Of a stretch of DNA of 64,000 nucleotides, positions 16,278-25,861 are shown piece by piece. The stretch is from the NCBI RefSeq assembly GCF_014837045.1, contig NZ_JACSPR010000005.1:46190-110189 (forward strand), read 5' to 3'. Each line of letters starts with the position of its first letter. Position 1 is the stretch's first letter. A program made the translations under genes and the position numbers. Under the pieces are notes generated by a model that saw only the letters and a program-made list of their open reading frames with translations, made no database searches and had not been told where the DNA came from. This stretch comes from Corynebacterium gallinarum (lineage in GTDB: Bacteria; Actinomycetota; Actinomycetes; Mycobacteriales; Mycobacteriaceae).

Positions 16278-18152
16278 TTGGCTCGGCAGAAGAAGAGTGC
16301 CGTTAGTGCCTGGGAGGCATGGCCGAAACGCGCGATCGCGATTTTCGTCCTCATTCTCTTCGGCGTCTACGCGCTCGTATTTTTTACAGGTGATCGTTCG
16401 GCCACCCCGAAACTCGGAATTGATCTCCAGGGCGGTACCCGTGTGACGCTGGTTCCGCAGGGGGAGGAACCCACCCAGGATCAGCTCAACCAGGCGCGTG
16501 TGATCCTGGAGAACCGCGTTAACGGCATGGGCGTCACTGGTGCCAGTGTGGTTGCCGATGGCAACACCCTGGTGATCACCGTCCCGGGTGAGGATGTCGC
16601 CCAGGCCCAGGCCCTCGGCCAGACTTCCCAGCTGCTGTTCCGCCCCGTCGGTCAGGCCGGCATGCCGGATATGGCCACCCTCATGCCGGTGCTCGAGGAC
16701 ATGGCCAACCGCTGGGTGGAATACGGCGTGATCACCGAGGAGGAGGCCAATACCGCACTGGCCGAGATGCACTCCGCGATCGTCGAGACTGAACAGGCCG
16801 GGGAGGAGGCTGCGGAGACCGCCAGCGAGGCGCCCACAGTGACGGCGGAACCGATGCCGGAACCGGCGAACTCCATCGAGGCCACGGAGCGTCGTCAGGA
16901 TATCACCGAGATGCTGCGCACCGATCGTCAGTCCACCGACCCGACGACCCAGATCGCCGCCAGCTCCCTCATGCAGTGCACCCCCGAGGAGATGGATCCG
17001 ATTGCGGGTACTGATGACCCACGTCTGCCACTGGTCGCCTGCGACCGGGCCAGCGGCGGGGTCTACATCCTCGATCCGGCGCCTCTGCTGCAGGGGGAGA
17101 CCGATGAGGAAAACGGTGCACGTCTGACCGGCAATGAGATCGATACCGACCGTCCGATCACCGGTGGATTCAATTCCCAGACCGGCCAGATGGAGATCAA
17201 CTTCGCCTTCAAGTCGGGTGCGGGGGAATCGGGTTCCGCCACCTGGGCCGCCCTGACCAACGAGTACCTCCAGCAGCAGATCGCCATCACGCTGGATTCC
17301 GAGGTCATCTCCGCACCGGTGATCCAGTCCGCCACCCCGGTGGGCAGCGCCACCTCCATCACCGGCGACTTCACCCAGGAGGAGGCCACGGAACTGGCCA
17401 ACAACCTCCGGTATGGTGCCCTGCCACTGAGTTTCGCCGGTGAAAACGGTGAGCGCGGTGGCACGACCACCACAGTCCCACCCTCCCTGGGTGCGGCCTC
17501 CCTCCAGGCGGGTCTCGTCGCCGGTGTCGTGGGTATCGTCCTCGTCGCCATCTTTGTCTTCGCCTACTACCGCGTGTTCGGCTTCGTCTCCCTGTTCACG
17601 CTGGTGGCCGCCGGTGCACTGGTGTACGGATCCCTCATTCTGCTGGGCCGGTGGATCGGGTATTCCCTCGATCTCGCGGGCATCGCCGGTCTGATCATCG
17701 GTATCGGTACCACCGCCGACTCCTTCGTGGTCTTCTACGAGCGCATCAAGGATGAGATACGTGAGGGCAGGTCCTTCCGGTCCGCCGCCCCACGTGCCTG
17801 GGAGCGAGCCAAGCGCACCATCGTCACGGGCAACATGGTCACCCTCATCGGTGCCGTGGCCATCTATCTCCTGGCTGTCGGCGAGGTCAAGGGCTTCGCC
17901 TTCACCCTGGGTCTGACCACCGTCTTCGACATCCTGGTGACCTTCCTGGTCACCGCACCGCTAGTGATCCTGGCCTCCCGCAAGCCGGTGTTCGCCAAGC
18001 CATCCGTCAACGGCATGTCCCGTGTGTACAGGCTGGTGGACGAGTTGCGTGCCAACGGTGAACTCGATGAGATGCACCATGTCGGTACGGTCGCCGCTCC
18101 TGCGACCGTCAGCTCCGGCACCCCCGGTTCTACTGAGAAGGAGCAGAGGTAA
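16278..18152 (+). CDS. secD: Protein translocase subunit SecD
   Basis: A 624-residue RND-type membrane protein that uses the proton gradient to help pull exported proteins across the membrane. The first helix (about 17-36), the LGIDLQGGTRVTL motif, a large extracytoplasmic domain and five C-terminal helices with the D/R-containing motif region are present. The outer domain includes an acidic Glu/Ala/Pro insertion (about 169-205) that is longer than in E. coli. The start is TTG 16278, 6 nt after AAGGAG (16266-16271). secF begins 3 bp after its stop. Confidence 0.96.
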   Translation: MARQKKSAVSAWEAWPKRAIAIFVLILFGVYALVFFTGDRSATPKLGIDLQGGTRVTLVPQGEEPTQDQLNQARVILENRVNGMGVTGASVVADGNTLVITVPGEDVAQAQALGQTSQLLFRPVGQAGMPDMATLMPVLEDMANRWVEYGVITEEEANTALAEMHSAIVETEQAGEEAAETASEAPTVTAEPMPEPANSIEATERRQDITEMLRTDRQSTDPTTQIAASSLMQCTPEEMDPIAGTDDPRLPLVACDRASGGVYILDPAPLLQGETDEENGARLTGNEIDTDRPITGGFNSQTGQMEINFAFKSGAGESGSATWAALTNEYLQQQIAITLDSEVISAPVIQSATPVGSATSITGDFTQEEATELANNLRYGALPLSFAGENGERGGTTTTVPPSLGAASLQAGLVAGVVGIVLVAIFVFAYYRVFGFVSLFTLVAAGALVYGSLILLGRWIGYSLDLAGIAGLIIGIGTTADSFVVFYERIKDEIREGRSFRSAAPRAWERAKRTIVTGNMVTLIGAVAIYLLAVGEVKGFAFTLGLTTVFDILVTFLVTAPLVILASRKPVFAKPSVNGMSRVYRLVDELRANGELDEMHHVGTVAAPATVSSGTPGSTEKEQR

Positions 18153-18155
18153 GTC

Positions 18156-19292
18156 ATGAGCACCATCCACACACAGAAGAAGTCCCGGGGCACGTTCAAC
18201 AGCCTCTACACCGGTGAGGGCGGCATTGACTTCATCGGCCGGTCCAAGCTCTGGTACTGGATCACCGGTATCCTGCTGATCCTGTCCATTCTGTTCATCG
18301 CGGTCCGCGGTTTCTCCCTCAGCATCGATTTCGAGGGTGGCACCAAGATGAACATGCCGGCGGCGGATTACTCCACCGAGGCGGTGGAGGAGACCTTCAC
18401 CGAGGCCACCGGGGTCACCCCCGAGCTGGTTCAGGTCGTTGGTTCCGGTGATGCCCGCATCCTGGAGATCCACTCCGAACGTCTCGGTGATGATCAGATC
18501 GAATCCGCCCGCCTCGCGCTCTATGAGGAATTCGAACCGGTCAACTCTGAAGGTGCGGCCACCCCGGATGCCATCGGTAACTCCACGGTGTCTGAATCAT
18601 GGGGATCCACCATCACCGAACGCATGATCATCGCCCTGCTGGTGTTCCTCGCGCTGGCTGCCATCTACATCGGTATCCGCCTGGAACGGGAGATGGCCGT
18701 CGCGGCGATGGCCGCCCTCCTCGTCGATGGTGTGGTCATCGCGGGCATCTACGCCGTCATCGGTTTCGAGGTGTCCCCGGCCACGGTCATCGGCCTGCTG
18801 ACCGTGTTGACCTTCTCCATCTATGACACCGTGGTGGTCTTCGACAAGGTGCGTGAGAACACCGAGGGGTATGAGCACTCGCTGCGGCGGACCTACGGTG
18901 AACAAGCCAACCTGGCCGTCAACCAGACGTTCATGCGTTCGGTGTCCACGACGATCATCTCCGCCCTGCCGATCATCGCGCTGATGGTTGTCGCGGTGTG
19001 GATGATGGGTGTGGGTACCCTGAAGGATCTGGCACTCATTCAGCTCATCGGTGTCGTCGAGGGCACCTTCTCCTCGGTCTTCCTCGCCACCCCGATCCTG
19101 GTCTGGCTGAAGAACCGCTCGGCCGCCACCAAGCGCCACAACGAGACCGTCGCCGCGGCCCGGGAGGGCAGGCTTGACGACGCCGAGGAGGTCCTCACAC
19201 CGACCCTCGGTGAGAAACGCACCGTCGCAAAGCCGGTTGCCCCGGAGGAGCCCGGCCAGCCGGGTGGAACCTGGCGCCCCGGCCGTAGCTGA
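18156..19292 (+). CDS. secF: Protein translocase subunit SecF
   Basis: The 378-residue partner of SecD, with six membrane helices and the family motifs SIDFEGGTK near residue 53 and the YDTVVVFDKVRENTEG loop near 224. It forms the SecDF complex with the upstream gene. The C-terminal cytosolic tail (about residues 320-378) is polar and Pro/Gly-rich. GAGCAGAGG lies before the ATG. Confidence 0.97.
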   Translation: MSTIHTQKKSRGTFNSLYTGEGGIDFIGRSKLWYWITGILLILSILFIAVRGFSLSIDFEGGTKMNMPAADYSTEAVEETFTEATGVTPELVQVVGSGDARILEIHSERLGDDQIESARLALYEEFEPVNSEGAATPDAIGNSTVSESWGSTITERMIIALLVFLALAAIYIGIRLEREMAVAAMAALLVDGVVIAGIYAVIGFEVSPATVIGLLTVLTFSIYDTVVVFDKVRENTEGYEHSLRRTYGEQANLAVNQTFMRSVSTTIISALPIIALMVVAVWMMGVGTLKDLALIQLIGVVEGTFSSVFLATPILVWLKNRSAATKRHNETVAAAREGRLDDAEEVLTPTLGEKRTVAKPVAPEEPGQPGGTWRPGRS

Positions 19293-19306
19293 TCCGCGTT
19301 CAGTAC

Positions 19307-19345
19307 ATCCCGTCACCGTCCCTGTGTGGACAAAGGTGACGGGAT
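19307..19345 (+). terminator. Terminator after secF
   Basis: ATCCCGTCACC (19307-19317) pairs perfectly with GGTGACGGGAT (19335-19345), followed by a short TTTAT. Confidence 0.8.
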
Positions 19346-19369
19346 TTATGCGTTGTGGGGGATGCTCAA

Positions 19370-19375
19370 TATACT
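19370..19375 (+). promoter_or_regulatory. Candidate -10 for the peptide-binding lipoprotein gene
   Basis: TATACT lies 47 bp before the start codon and just downstream of the secF terminator. A TTGACA occurs shortly after it (19384-19389), but no matching -10 is well placed. Confidence 0.35.
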
Positions 19376-19421
19376 TGTGTGTCTTGACAACAACCGGGGC
19401 GAAGGGCTGGGGGAATAAGAC

Positions 19422-21023
19422 GTGGTGAACAGGAAAACACCGGTGGCTGTTCTGCTGTCTGCCTGTGCCCTTGTGCTGGCCGCCTGCGCGGAGACGGTGG
19501 AGGAGCCCACCGCCCATGAGCAGAACCATTTCGGGTATGCCCTGAACTCTCCACTGGCCACCACCAATGCCGCCTCCCTCCTCGGGGTGGCCACCGACGC
19601 GGGCCTGTTGTCCTCCCGTCTGTACCCGGCGGTCTACGTGCAGGGCCCCTCGGGCCAGATGATCCCCAACACGGATCTGGCCACCACGCAGGTGCTGCCC
19701 GGAGCCAACCGCCAGGTGATCTACACCATCAACCCGGAGGCCACCTACTCCGACGGCCAACCGGTGGTGTGTGATGATTTCCTCCTCGCGGCGAAGGCGG
19801 GCATGATGCCGAGCGTCTTCGACTCCCACGTGCCCCTGGCCACCCAGATCGAACGGGTGGACTGCCAGTCGGGCTCCAAATCGGCCACGGTGGTGTTCAA
19901 GGAGGACTACGGCAACAGGTGGCGTCACCTCTTCGATCAGGGCACCCTGCTGCCGGCCCACGCCATCGCGACGAAGGCCGGGATCACCCTCGGGGAACTC
20001 CACAGGGCTCTGCAGGAGGAGGATGTGGAGGCACTGGAGGAACCCGCCAGGATCTGGGCGGAGGGTTTCAGGTTGGACAACTTCGACCCCGCCCTCCAGG
20101 TGTCCTCGGGTCCGTATGTGATCACCGAGGTGGGTGAATTCGGCGAGGCGACCCTGGGCCGCAATGAGCACTACAGCGGGGATGCCGCCACCCTGGATCA
20201 GATCGTGGTGTGGCCGAAGGGCGCGGATCTGGACACGATCGCCCGTGCCGGGAATCTCCAGATCGCCGACACCGGCTCGGGGGATACTGCCACCTGGGTC
20301 AACCGGGATGATCCGATGAACCCCTATGACATCTACAAGGAGATCGGCGTGCTCACCGAGCAGCTCACGCTCGGTTCCTCCGGCGTGTTCTACGGTGCAC
20401 AGGCCCGGCAGGCGTTCGCGGCCTGCGTTGACCAGCAGGCGGTGGCGGCGGCGTCGTCACGCGTCTCCGGCATCGAGGTCCCCGCGATCGGCGTGCACTC
20501 CGTGCGCGCACAGAACCCCGTGGGGCAGCAGCTGGGGGACCTGCCCGCCAGGAAGATGGCGGTGGACATCGGTACGGCCTCGGCACTCGCCGGGACCACC
20601 GTGCGCATCGGTTATGACGGGCCTGATGAGCGCAAGGCCGCCATGGTGGAGGCCATCCGGGTCAGTTGTGAACCCGCGGGTATCACCGTGGTGGACGCTT
20701 CGGAGGAGGTGGTCAGCCTCAGGGATCTCAGCCGCACCGTGGTCACCGAGTGGGGGTATGAGCAGTATTATGAGGGCTCCCTCGACGCGGTGTTGCACGC
20801 GGTGGATCCCAACAGGGAGTTCGCCACGGTGAATTCCACCGGTTCGGACCCGATTTCCACCCGGGAGACCGAGGAGCGACTGTGGACCGAGGTGCCCTCG
20901 ATTCCGCTCTCGGCCCAACCCCGCGTGTTCGTCATTGACCGCACTGTCGGTAACGTGGTGGTTAATACGGATCTCTCCGGAATTGGATGGAACATGGACC
21001 GCTGGTCCAGAAGTGAGGACTAA
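19422..21023 (+). CDS. ABC-type peptide-binding lipoprotein (family 5 solute-binding protein)
   Basis: A 533-residue exported lipoprotein with lipobox VLAAC (Cys at about residue 22) and the fold of periplasmic dipeptide/oligopeptide-binding proteins: TTQVLPGANRQVIYTINPEA early, then VCDDFLLAAKAG and LDNFDPALQVSSGPYVI. No permease or ATPase genes are adjacent, so it is an orphan binding protein. Mycobacteria also keep such a gene between secF and apt, which suggests a conserved but unproven link to export. The start is GTG 19422 or 19425. Confidence 0.85.
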   Translation: MVNRKTPVAVLLSACALVLAACAETVEEPTAHEQNHFGYALNSPLATTNAASLLGVATDAGLLSSRLYPAVYVQGPSGQMIPNTDLATTQVLPGANRQVIYTINPEATYSDGQPVVCDDFLLAAKAGMMPSVFDSHVPLATQIERVDCQSGSKSATVVFKEDYGNRWRHLFDQGTLLPAHAIATKAGITLGELHRALQEEDVEALEEPARIWAEGFRLDNFDPALQVSSGPYVITEVGEFGEATLGRNEHYSGDAATLDQIVVWPKGADLDTIARAGNLQIADTGSGDTATWVNRDDPMNPYDIYKEIGVLTEQLTLGSSGVFYGAQARQAFAACVDQQAVAAASSRVSGIEVPAIGVHSVRAQNPVGQQLGDLPARKMAVDIGTASALAGTTVRIGYDGPDERKAAMVEAIRVSCEPAGITVVDASEEVVSLRDLSRTVVTEWGYEQYYEGSLDAVLHAVDPNREFATVNSTGSDPISTRETEERLWTEVPSIPLSAQPRVFVIDRTVGNVVVNTDLSGIGWNMDRWSRSED

Positions 21024-21026
21024 GAA

Positions 21027-21608
21027 GTGACCGAGACCGACATGGATAGCGGCCAGGACAGCGGCAGTGACAGCACCGCCAGGGCGCGTGCCGCCCTCAT
21101 CGAGCACACCCGGTATGTGCACGATTTCCCGGCGGAGGGGGTCCTGTTTGAGGATCTCACCCCGGTGTTGGCCAACGCCGAGGCCTTTGCCGCTGTGGTG
21201 GACGCTCAGGCGGAGGCGGCCGCGGAGCTCGGTGCGGAGATCATCGGCGGGTTGGATGCCCGCGGATTCCTTCTGGGTTCGGCCGTGGCCTACAAGCTGG
21301 GTCTGGGTGTGATCGCCATCCGCAAGAAGGGCAAGCTGCCCCCGCCCGTGGTCACCCAGGAATATGACCTGGAGTACGGTTCCGCGGCTCTGGAGCTGCC
21401 CTCGGAGGGGCTGGATATTGCCGGTCGGAAGGTTGTGCTCATCGACGATGTACTCGCCACCGGCGGAACACTCGCGGCAGCACGTAAACTAATTGAAACA
21501 TGTGGCGGTAACGTCACCGGATTTGTTCTCGCCATTGAGGTCGGTGGCCTCGGTGGCCGGGAACGTCTGGGAGATATCCCGGTCCATGTGATCAGGGATC
21601 CGCAGTAG
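21027..21608 (+). CDS. apt: Adenine phosphoribosyltransferase
   Basis: Salvages adenine to AMP with PRPP. The 193-residue protein has the PRPP-binding motif [13 protein letters not shown] near residue 137 and the [13 protein letters not shown] and [10 protein letters not shown] segments typical of Apt. The first 20 residues (GTG start at 21027) are Asp/Ser-rich and not conserved, so a later start is possible. It begins 3 bp after the lipoprotein gene stop and sits before rel, as in mycobacteria. Confidence 0.93.
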   Translation: MTETDMDSGQDSGSDSTARARAALIEHTRYVHDFPAEGVLFEDLTPVLANAEAFAAVVDAQAEAAAELGAEIIGGLDARGFLLGSAVAYKLGLGVIAIRKKGKLPPPVVTQEYDLEYGSAALELPSEGLDIAGRKVVLIDDVLATGGTLAAARKLIETCGGNVTGFVLAIEVGGLGGRERLGDIPVHVIRDPQ

Positions 21609-21633
21609 CGGAAGTGAGAAAGGCGACGAGAAG

Positions 21634-23919
21634 ATGAGTCTGGAGCGTAATCCGCAGAAGTCGACAATAGGTGTGCGCAGCATGTCGGCCAGGCTCGCCC
21701 GAAGTCTCACGGGAACCAGGGTTCGCACCAACCCGGTCCTGGATCCCCTGCTGAGCATCCACCGGCAATTCCATCCGAAGGCCGACGGGGTGGTTCTCGA
21801 ACGGGCCTATTCCACCGCGGAACGTCTCCACGAGGGTGTGGTCCGCAAATCCGGTGATCCCTACATCACCCATCCCCTCGCCGTGGCCACCATTGCTGCG
21901 GAGATCGGCATGGACACCACCACGCTGGTCGCCGCGCTGCTGCACGACACGGTCGAGGACACCGACTACTCCCTCGACGATCTCACCCGGGATTTCGGTG
22001 AGGAGGTCGCCAGGCTTGTCGACGGGGTGACCAAGCTCGACAAGGTCGCCCTGGGGGCTGCGGCGGAGGCCGAGACGATCCGCAAGATGATCGTGGCCAT
22101 GAGCCAGGATCCCCGGGTGCTGGTGATCAAGGTCGCCGACCGCCTGCACAACATGCGCACCATGCGTTTCCTGCCCCCGGAGAAGCAGGCCAAGAAGGCA
22201 CGCCAGACCCTGGAGGTGATCGCCCCGCTCGCACACCGCCTGGGCATGGCGAGCATCAAGTGGGAGCTGGAGGACCTCTCCTTCGCCATCCTGTACCCGA
22301 AGAAGTACGAGGAGATCGTCCGCCTCGTCGCCGACCGTGCCCCCTCCCGGGACAGGTACCTCAAGGAGATTATCGACCAGGTCACCGCCGGGCTGCACGA
22401 CAACAACATCGCCGCCGAGGTGCTCGGTCGCCCGAAGCACTACTGGTCGATCTACCAGAAGATGATCGTGCGGGGCCGCGACTTCGACGACATCTTCGAC
22501 CTGGTGGGCATCCGCATCCTGGTGGACAATGTCAACAACTGCTACGCCGCCATCGGCGTGGTCCACTCGTTGTTCAATGCGCTGCCGGGCCGTTTCAAGG
22601 ATTACATCTCTGCTCCACGTTTCGGGGTGTATAAGTCACTGCACACCACGGTCATGGGCCCGGGGGGTAAACCCCTGGAGGTGCAGGCACGTACCCATGA
22701 GATGCACTACAACGCGGAATTCGGCATCGCCGCACACTGGAGGTACAAGGAGACCAAGGGCTCGCACACCGGTGACCGCGAGGAAGTGGATCAGATGGCG
22801 TGGATGCGTCAGCTGCTCGACTGGCAGAAGGAGGCCGCGGACCCGAATGAGTTCCTCGACAGCCTGCGCTATGACCTGACCTCCAAGCAGATCTTCGTGT
22901 TCACCCCCAAGGGCGATGTGGTCAACCTCCCGGTGGATTCCACCCCGGTTGACTTCGCCTACGCGGTGCACACCGAGGTCGGCCACCGGTGTATCGGTGC
23001 CAAGATCAACGGCAAGCTGGTCGCCCTGGAAACCAAACTGAAATCCGGTGACCGCGTGGAAGTGTTCACCTCCAAGGACCCCAATGCCGGTCCGAGCCGT
23101 GACTGGCAGGACTTCGTGGTCTCCCCACGGGCCAAGGCCAAGATCCGCCAGTGGTTCGCCAAGGAACGTCGCGAGGAGTATCTGGAGGCCGGCCGGGATG
23201 CACTCGCCGCGGTGATCCAGCGTGGTGGCCTGCCGATGCACCGCCTGTTCACCGCCACCACGATGAAGAGGGTAGCCACCGAGCTGCACTACTCGGATGT
23301 GGATGCGCTGTACACCGCCATCGGTTCAGGCTCCGTCTCCGCGCAGCATGTGGTCAACCGCCTGGTGGCCATCTTCGGTGACCAGGAGGACGCCGAAGAC
23401 GCCCTGGTTGCCCGGACCCCGTTCAGTGAGCTGGTGGAATCCCGTGCGGCCACCGGCAACAACGAAAGTGGGATCCTCGTCGAGGGCAGCCCCGATGTGC
23501 TGGCCAAGCTGGCCAAATGCTGCATGCCCGTGCCTGGCGATGCGATCTTCGGTTTCGTCACCCGTGGCGGTGGGGTCTCTGTGCACCGCACCGACTGCAC
23601 CAACGCCGAGAAACTCCGCGAGGAACCTGAACGCATGGTGCAGGTTGCCTGGGCCTCGGAGGGGCAGGGTTCGGTGTTCTCCGCGACGCTGCAGCTCGAA
23701 GCCCTTGACCGCGCCGGGCTCCTCTTCGAGCTCACCCGCGTGATCAACGAACAGAAGGTGTCGGTCACCGCGATGAATTCCCACTGTTCCGACGACCGTG
23801 TGGCCACCGTCCGGTTCACCTTCGCGGTCTCGGACACGAAACAGTTGGGGTCCCTGATGACCCAGCTGCGCAACGCCGAGGGTGTCTTCGATGTCTACCG
23901 TGTGACCTCAGGCGGGTAG
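21634..23919 (+). CDS. rel: Bifunctional (p)ppGpp synthetase/hydrolase
   Basis: The 761-residue stringent-response enzyme. It has an intact HD hydrolase domain (HDTVEDTD near residue 102), a synthetase domain ([10 protein letters not shown] near 285 and the downstream KSLHTTV), a TGS domain from about 410 and a C-terminal ACT domain (final 75 residues). Both activities appear complete, as usual for the single long Rel of actinobacteria. The start ATG follows GAAAGGCGACG. A large terminator hairpin ends the unit. Confidence 0.96.
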   Translation: MSLERNPQKSTIGVRSMSARLARSLTGTRVRTNPVLDPLLSIHRQFHPKADGVVLERAYSTAERLHEGVVRKSGDPYITHPLAVATIAAEIGMDTTTLVAALLHDTVEDTDYSLDDLTRDFGEEVARLVDGVTKLDKVALGAAAEAETIRKMIVAMSQDPRVLVIKVADRLHNMRTMRFLPPEKQAKKARQTLEVIAPLAHRLGMASIKWELEDLSFAILYPKKYEEIVRLVADRAPSRDRYLKEIIDQVTAGLHDNNIAAEVLGRPKHYWSIYQKMIVRGRDFDDIFDLVGIRILVDNVNNCYAAIGVVHSLFNALPGRFKDYISAPRFGVYKSLHTTVMGPGGKPLEVQARTHEMHYNAEFGIAAHWRYKETKGSHTGDREEVDQMAWMRQLLDWQKEAADPNEFLDSLRYDLTSKQIFVFTPKGDVVNLPVDSTPVDFAYAVHTEVGHRCIGAKINGKLVALETKLKSGDRVEVFTSKDPNAGPSRDWQDFVVSPRAKAKIRQWFAKERREEYLEAGRDALAAVIQRGGLPMHRLFTATTMKRVATELHYSDVDALYTAIGSGSVSAQHVVNRLVAIFGDQEDAEDALVARTPFSELVESRAATGNNESGILVEGSPDVLAKLAKCCMPVPGDAIFGFVTRGGGVSVHRTDCTNAEKLREEPERMVQVAWASEGQGSVFSATLQLEALDRAGLLFELTRVINEQKVSVTAMNSHCSDDRVATVRFTFAVSDTKQLGSLMTQLRNAEGVFDVYRVTSGG

Positions 23920-23932
23920 TCGGGGATAGGTC

Positions 23933-23980
23933 AGGAGAACGGCGCCGTCATCCCGGGTGGGATGACGGCGCCGTTCTCCT
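23933..23980 (+). terminator. Large hairpin after rel
   Basis: A perfect 22-bp stem: AGGAGAACGGCGCCGTCATCCC region at 23933-23954 pairs with 23959-23980 around the loop GGGT. Only a weak T-rich stretch follows. It probably stops rel transcription and may act in both directions. Confidence 0.8.
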
Positions 23981-24048
23981 TCTACGTCGTTCTCCTATGA
24001 ATCTTGGAATCCACAGAATCCGCAGAATCCTTCCAACCCCAGATACAG

Positions 24049-24093
24049 GAAAATCCCTCCCGTATGCCGGTTGATACGCGGCGTGGGAGGGAT
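24049..24093 (-). terminator. Terminator of the small secreted protein gene
   Basis: On the minus strand ATCCCTCCC pairs with GGGAGGGAT (24053-24061 with 24085-24093), followed by TTTTCC. It lies 16 bp after the gene stop. Confidence 0.8.
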
Positions 24094-24108
24094 GAAACCC
24101 GGTGTGAC

Positions 24109-24456
24109 CTAGCGGGCCATGAAACGGTCCAGGTTGCTGGCGAAGGTCAGGATGGTGGTCAGGGCACCGATGACCGCGGTGATGATCTTGATCCAGTCAT
24201 TGACATTGTCCATGTCGGAGGAGCCTGCGCTCTTGGTGGTGCTTGGGACAGCGGTGACGGTGCGGGTCGCGGTCTCGGTCACGGTAGGGGCAGCGGTGGT
24301 GGTCTCGACGCTGGTGGCCACGGTTGTGGTAGCCACGGTGGTGGTCTCGGCGCTGGTGGTCTCATCCTCTGCGAATGCAGGGGCGGTGAAAGCGGAAGCG
24401 GCGACGGCGGCAGCGGTACCAAGCGCGACCAGGGAGGTGCGGGAGAAAATCTTCAT
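24109..24456 (-). CDS. Small secreted protein, Thr-rich with amphipathic C-terminus
   Basis: A 115-residue protein that I do not recognise as a named family. Residues 1-28 form a clear signal peptide with cleavage after AFA. Residues about 30-75 are almost entirely Thr, Ala, Val, Ser and Glu with repeated TTTVAT units, like a cell-wall-spanning linker. Residues 80-115 (DNVNDWIKIITAVIGALTT... to DRFMAR) form a hydrophobic, partly amphipathic helix. It has its own strong promoter and terminator. Corynebacterial surface or small porin-like proteins have helices of this type, but no function can be assigned. Confidence 0.8.
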   Translation of the reverse strand: MKIFSRTSLVALGTAAAVAASAFTAPAFAEDETTSAETTTVATTTVATSVETTTAAPTVTETATRTVTAVPSTTKSAGSSDMDNVNDWIKIITAVIGALTTILTFASNLDRFMAR

Positions 24457-24499
24457 GTCCTGGGTCCTTCGTGATGAGGGGCGGTTTTATCTAGTGCTC

Positions 24500-24528
24500 A
24501 CTCTAACTGCGCATCCAGAGTGGTGCAA
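24500..24528 (-). promoter_or_regulatory. Promoter of the small secreted protein gene
   Basis: On the minus strand TTGCAC (24528-24523) and TAGAGT (24505-24500) are separated by exactly 17 bp, a good SigA-type promoter. The 5' UTR would be about 35-40 nt and carries GAAGGA before the ATG. Confidence 0.7.
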
Positions 24529-24808
24529 GCAAACTGTGATGGAGAAGTAGGGCAAATGTTATATAAGCTCCACATCATGGGATTTTCATCCATAAAAACG
24601 GGTTTAATTGATGAAAGTCACAGGCGGACGGTCAGGCCCCGCGGAACTAACCACCCCCGATTGAGGGTGTTTTGGCCCGGTTGTTTAACAGGTTATGGAC
24701 AGTGTTTCTCCAGTTAGATGGTGTTATCCGCCGCTTGGGATGGAAGGCCGGGAAAACGCGCCTGCAGGCGGTGGTGAGGGGGAAATCAGATATCCACCCG
24801 CAGAAGGA
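24529..24808. other. Gene-free, relatively AT-rich spacer
   Basis: I see no gene. The part from 24530 to 24700 is clearly richer in A/T than its surroundings (for example TTATATAAG at 24559-24567). No repeat or hairpin of note was found apart from the terminator that follows. Confidence 0.5.
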
Positions 24809-24853
24809 AACCGCCTCCCGACCGGCATTGCTGCCGGGGGTCGGGAGGCGGTT
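24809..24853 (-). terminator. Terminator of the exported cyclophilin gene
   Basis: A perfect 15-bp stem, AACCGCCTCCCGACC (24809-24823) with its complement (24839-24853). Read on the minus strand it ends in TTTCCTT. The gene stop lies at 24889. Confidence 0.8.
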
Positions 24854-24888
24854 GTGCTCGGGGGTCCGAACTTTATGCAGCCGGTGTC

Positions 24889-25737
24889 TTAAGCCACCGT
24901 CGCGGTCTCGATGACCACTTCCTCGGCGGGTGCGCCGTCGGTTGCCCCACCCTCCACGCCGGTTTCGGCGATGGCATCGAGGGTGGTCAGGCCCTCGTCG
25001 GTGATCTGACCGAAGTAGGTGTAGGCCGGTGGCAGCGGGGAATCATCGTAGTTGAGGAAGAACTGCGAGCCGTTGGTGTCCTGACCGGCGTTGGCCATGG
25101 CGATGGTGCCGCGCTCGTAGATGACCGGGGTGTTCAGGTCCTCCTGGGCAGCCTCATCGGTGGGGTATTCGTTGGCGAACTGGAAGCCGGGGCCGCCCGC
25201 GCCGGTGCCACTGGGGTCACCGCACTGGAGAACGTAGATGCCGGAGGTAGTCAGACGGTGGCAGACCACGTCATCGTAGTAACCCTCAGCGGCGAGGTGC
25301 TCGACGGCGTTGACGGTGCAGGGGGAGACGGAACGGTCGAGTTCCATCCCGATCTCACCCTGGTTGGTGGACAGGTTGACGGTGACGGTGCCGGTGGCCG
25401 GAACGTCCTCGGTGGGCGGGGTGGATACCTCACGGGAGGCCTCGCCCGCCTCCTCGTAGGTGCAGGAGACGGTGTCACCGAGTGGGGTGGTGCGGGTGAC
25501 CGCCAGTGGCTCGTAGGTGGGTTCCTCCGGAGCGGTCGTTGTCTCATCGGCGGTGATGGCCTCGTCGCCGGAATCGCGGGTTGCTGCGTACCAGATGCCG
25601 CCGACCACGAGGAGGATGACCGCCAGGGAGGCAGCCACAACGGTCATCGGCTTGGTCTTCTCCTTGCGATCCCTGCTCTTGAGTTCCTTTTCAAGCTGGG
25701 AGAGTGCCGTCTGGCGCCGTTCCTTGTTATTGCTCAC
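24889..25737 (-). CDS. Membrane-anchored cyclophilin-type peptidyl-prolyl isomerase
   Basis: A 282-residue protein: polar, charged N-terminus (ALSQLEKELKSRDRKEK), one membrane helix (about 34-52), an acidic linker, and an extracytoplasmic cyclophilin domain. Cyclophilin motifs include YYDDVVCHRLTTSGIYVLQCGDP, GTIAMANAG and GSQFFLNYDDSPLPPAYTYFGQ. It should help fold exported proteins. The start is GTG 25737 (VSNNKERRQTAL) behind AAAGGGAT; the longer upstream ORF has no conserved content. Mycobacteria have the matching gene next to rel. Confidence 0.9.
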   Translation of the reverse strand: MSNNKERRQTALSQLEKELKSRDRKEKTKPMTVVAASLAVILLVVGGIWYAATRDSGDEAITADETTTAPEEPTYEPLAVTRTTPLGDTVSCTYEEAGEASREVSTPPTEDVPATGTVTVNLSTNQGEIGMELDRSVSPCTVNAVEHLAAEGYYDDVVCHRLTTSGIYVLQCGDPSGTGAGGPGFQFANEYPTDEAAQEDLNTPVIYERGTIAMANAGQDTNGSQFFLNYDDSPLPPAYTYFGQITDEGLTTLDAIAETGVEGGATDGAPAEEVVIETATVA

Positions 25738-25847
25738 CGCGTTGTATCCCTTTTTTCGTGTTGGAAAGTACGTGCATGAAAAATTCCTCCCTATTCTAAC
25801 CATCCGGGGAAACCGTGCTGAATGGTGATCACCTGGGGGGTCGGGAT

Positions 25848-25853
25848 TAGACT
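25848..25853 (+). promoter_or_regulatory. -10 element for a probable leaderless transcript
   Basis: TAGACT ends 8 nt before the ATG of the MBL hydrolase gene, and no Shine-Dalgarno is present. Transcription would start at or next to the start codon. Confidence 0.5.
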
Positions 25854-25861
25854 CTGCCTTC

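Noticed and set aside
24520..24914. Small + strand ORFs in the AT-rich spacer
   Set aside because: No Shine-Dalgarno, no recognisable protein, and they overlap the terminator of the cyclophilin gene.
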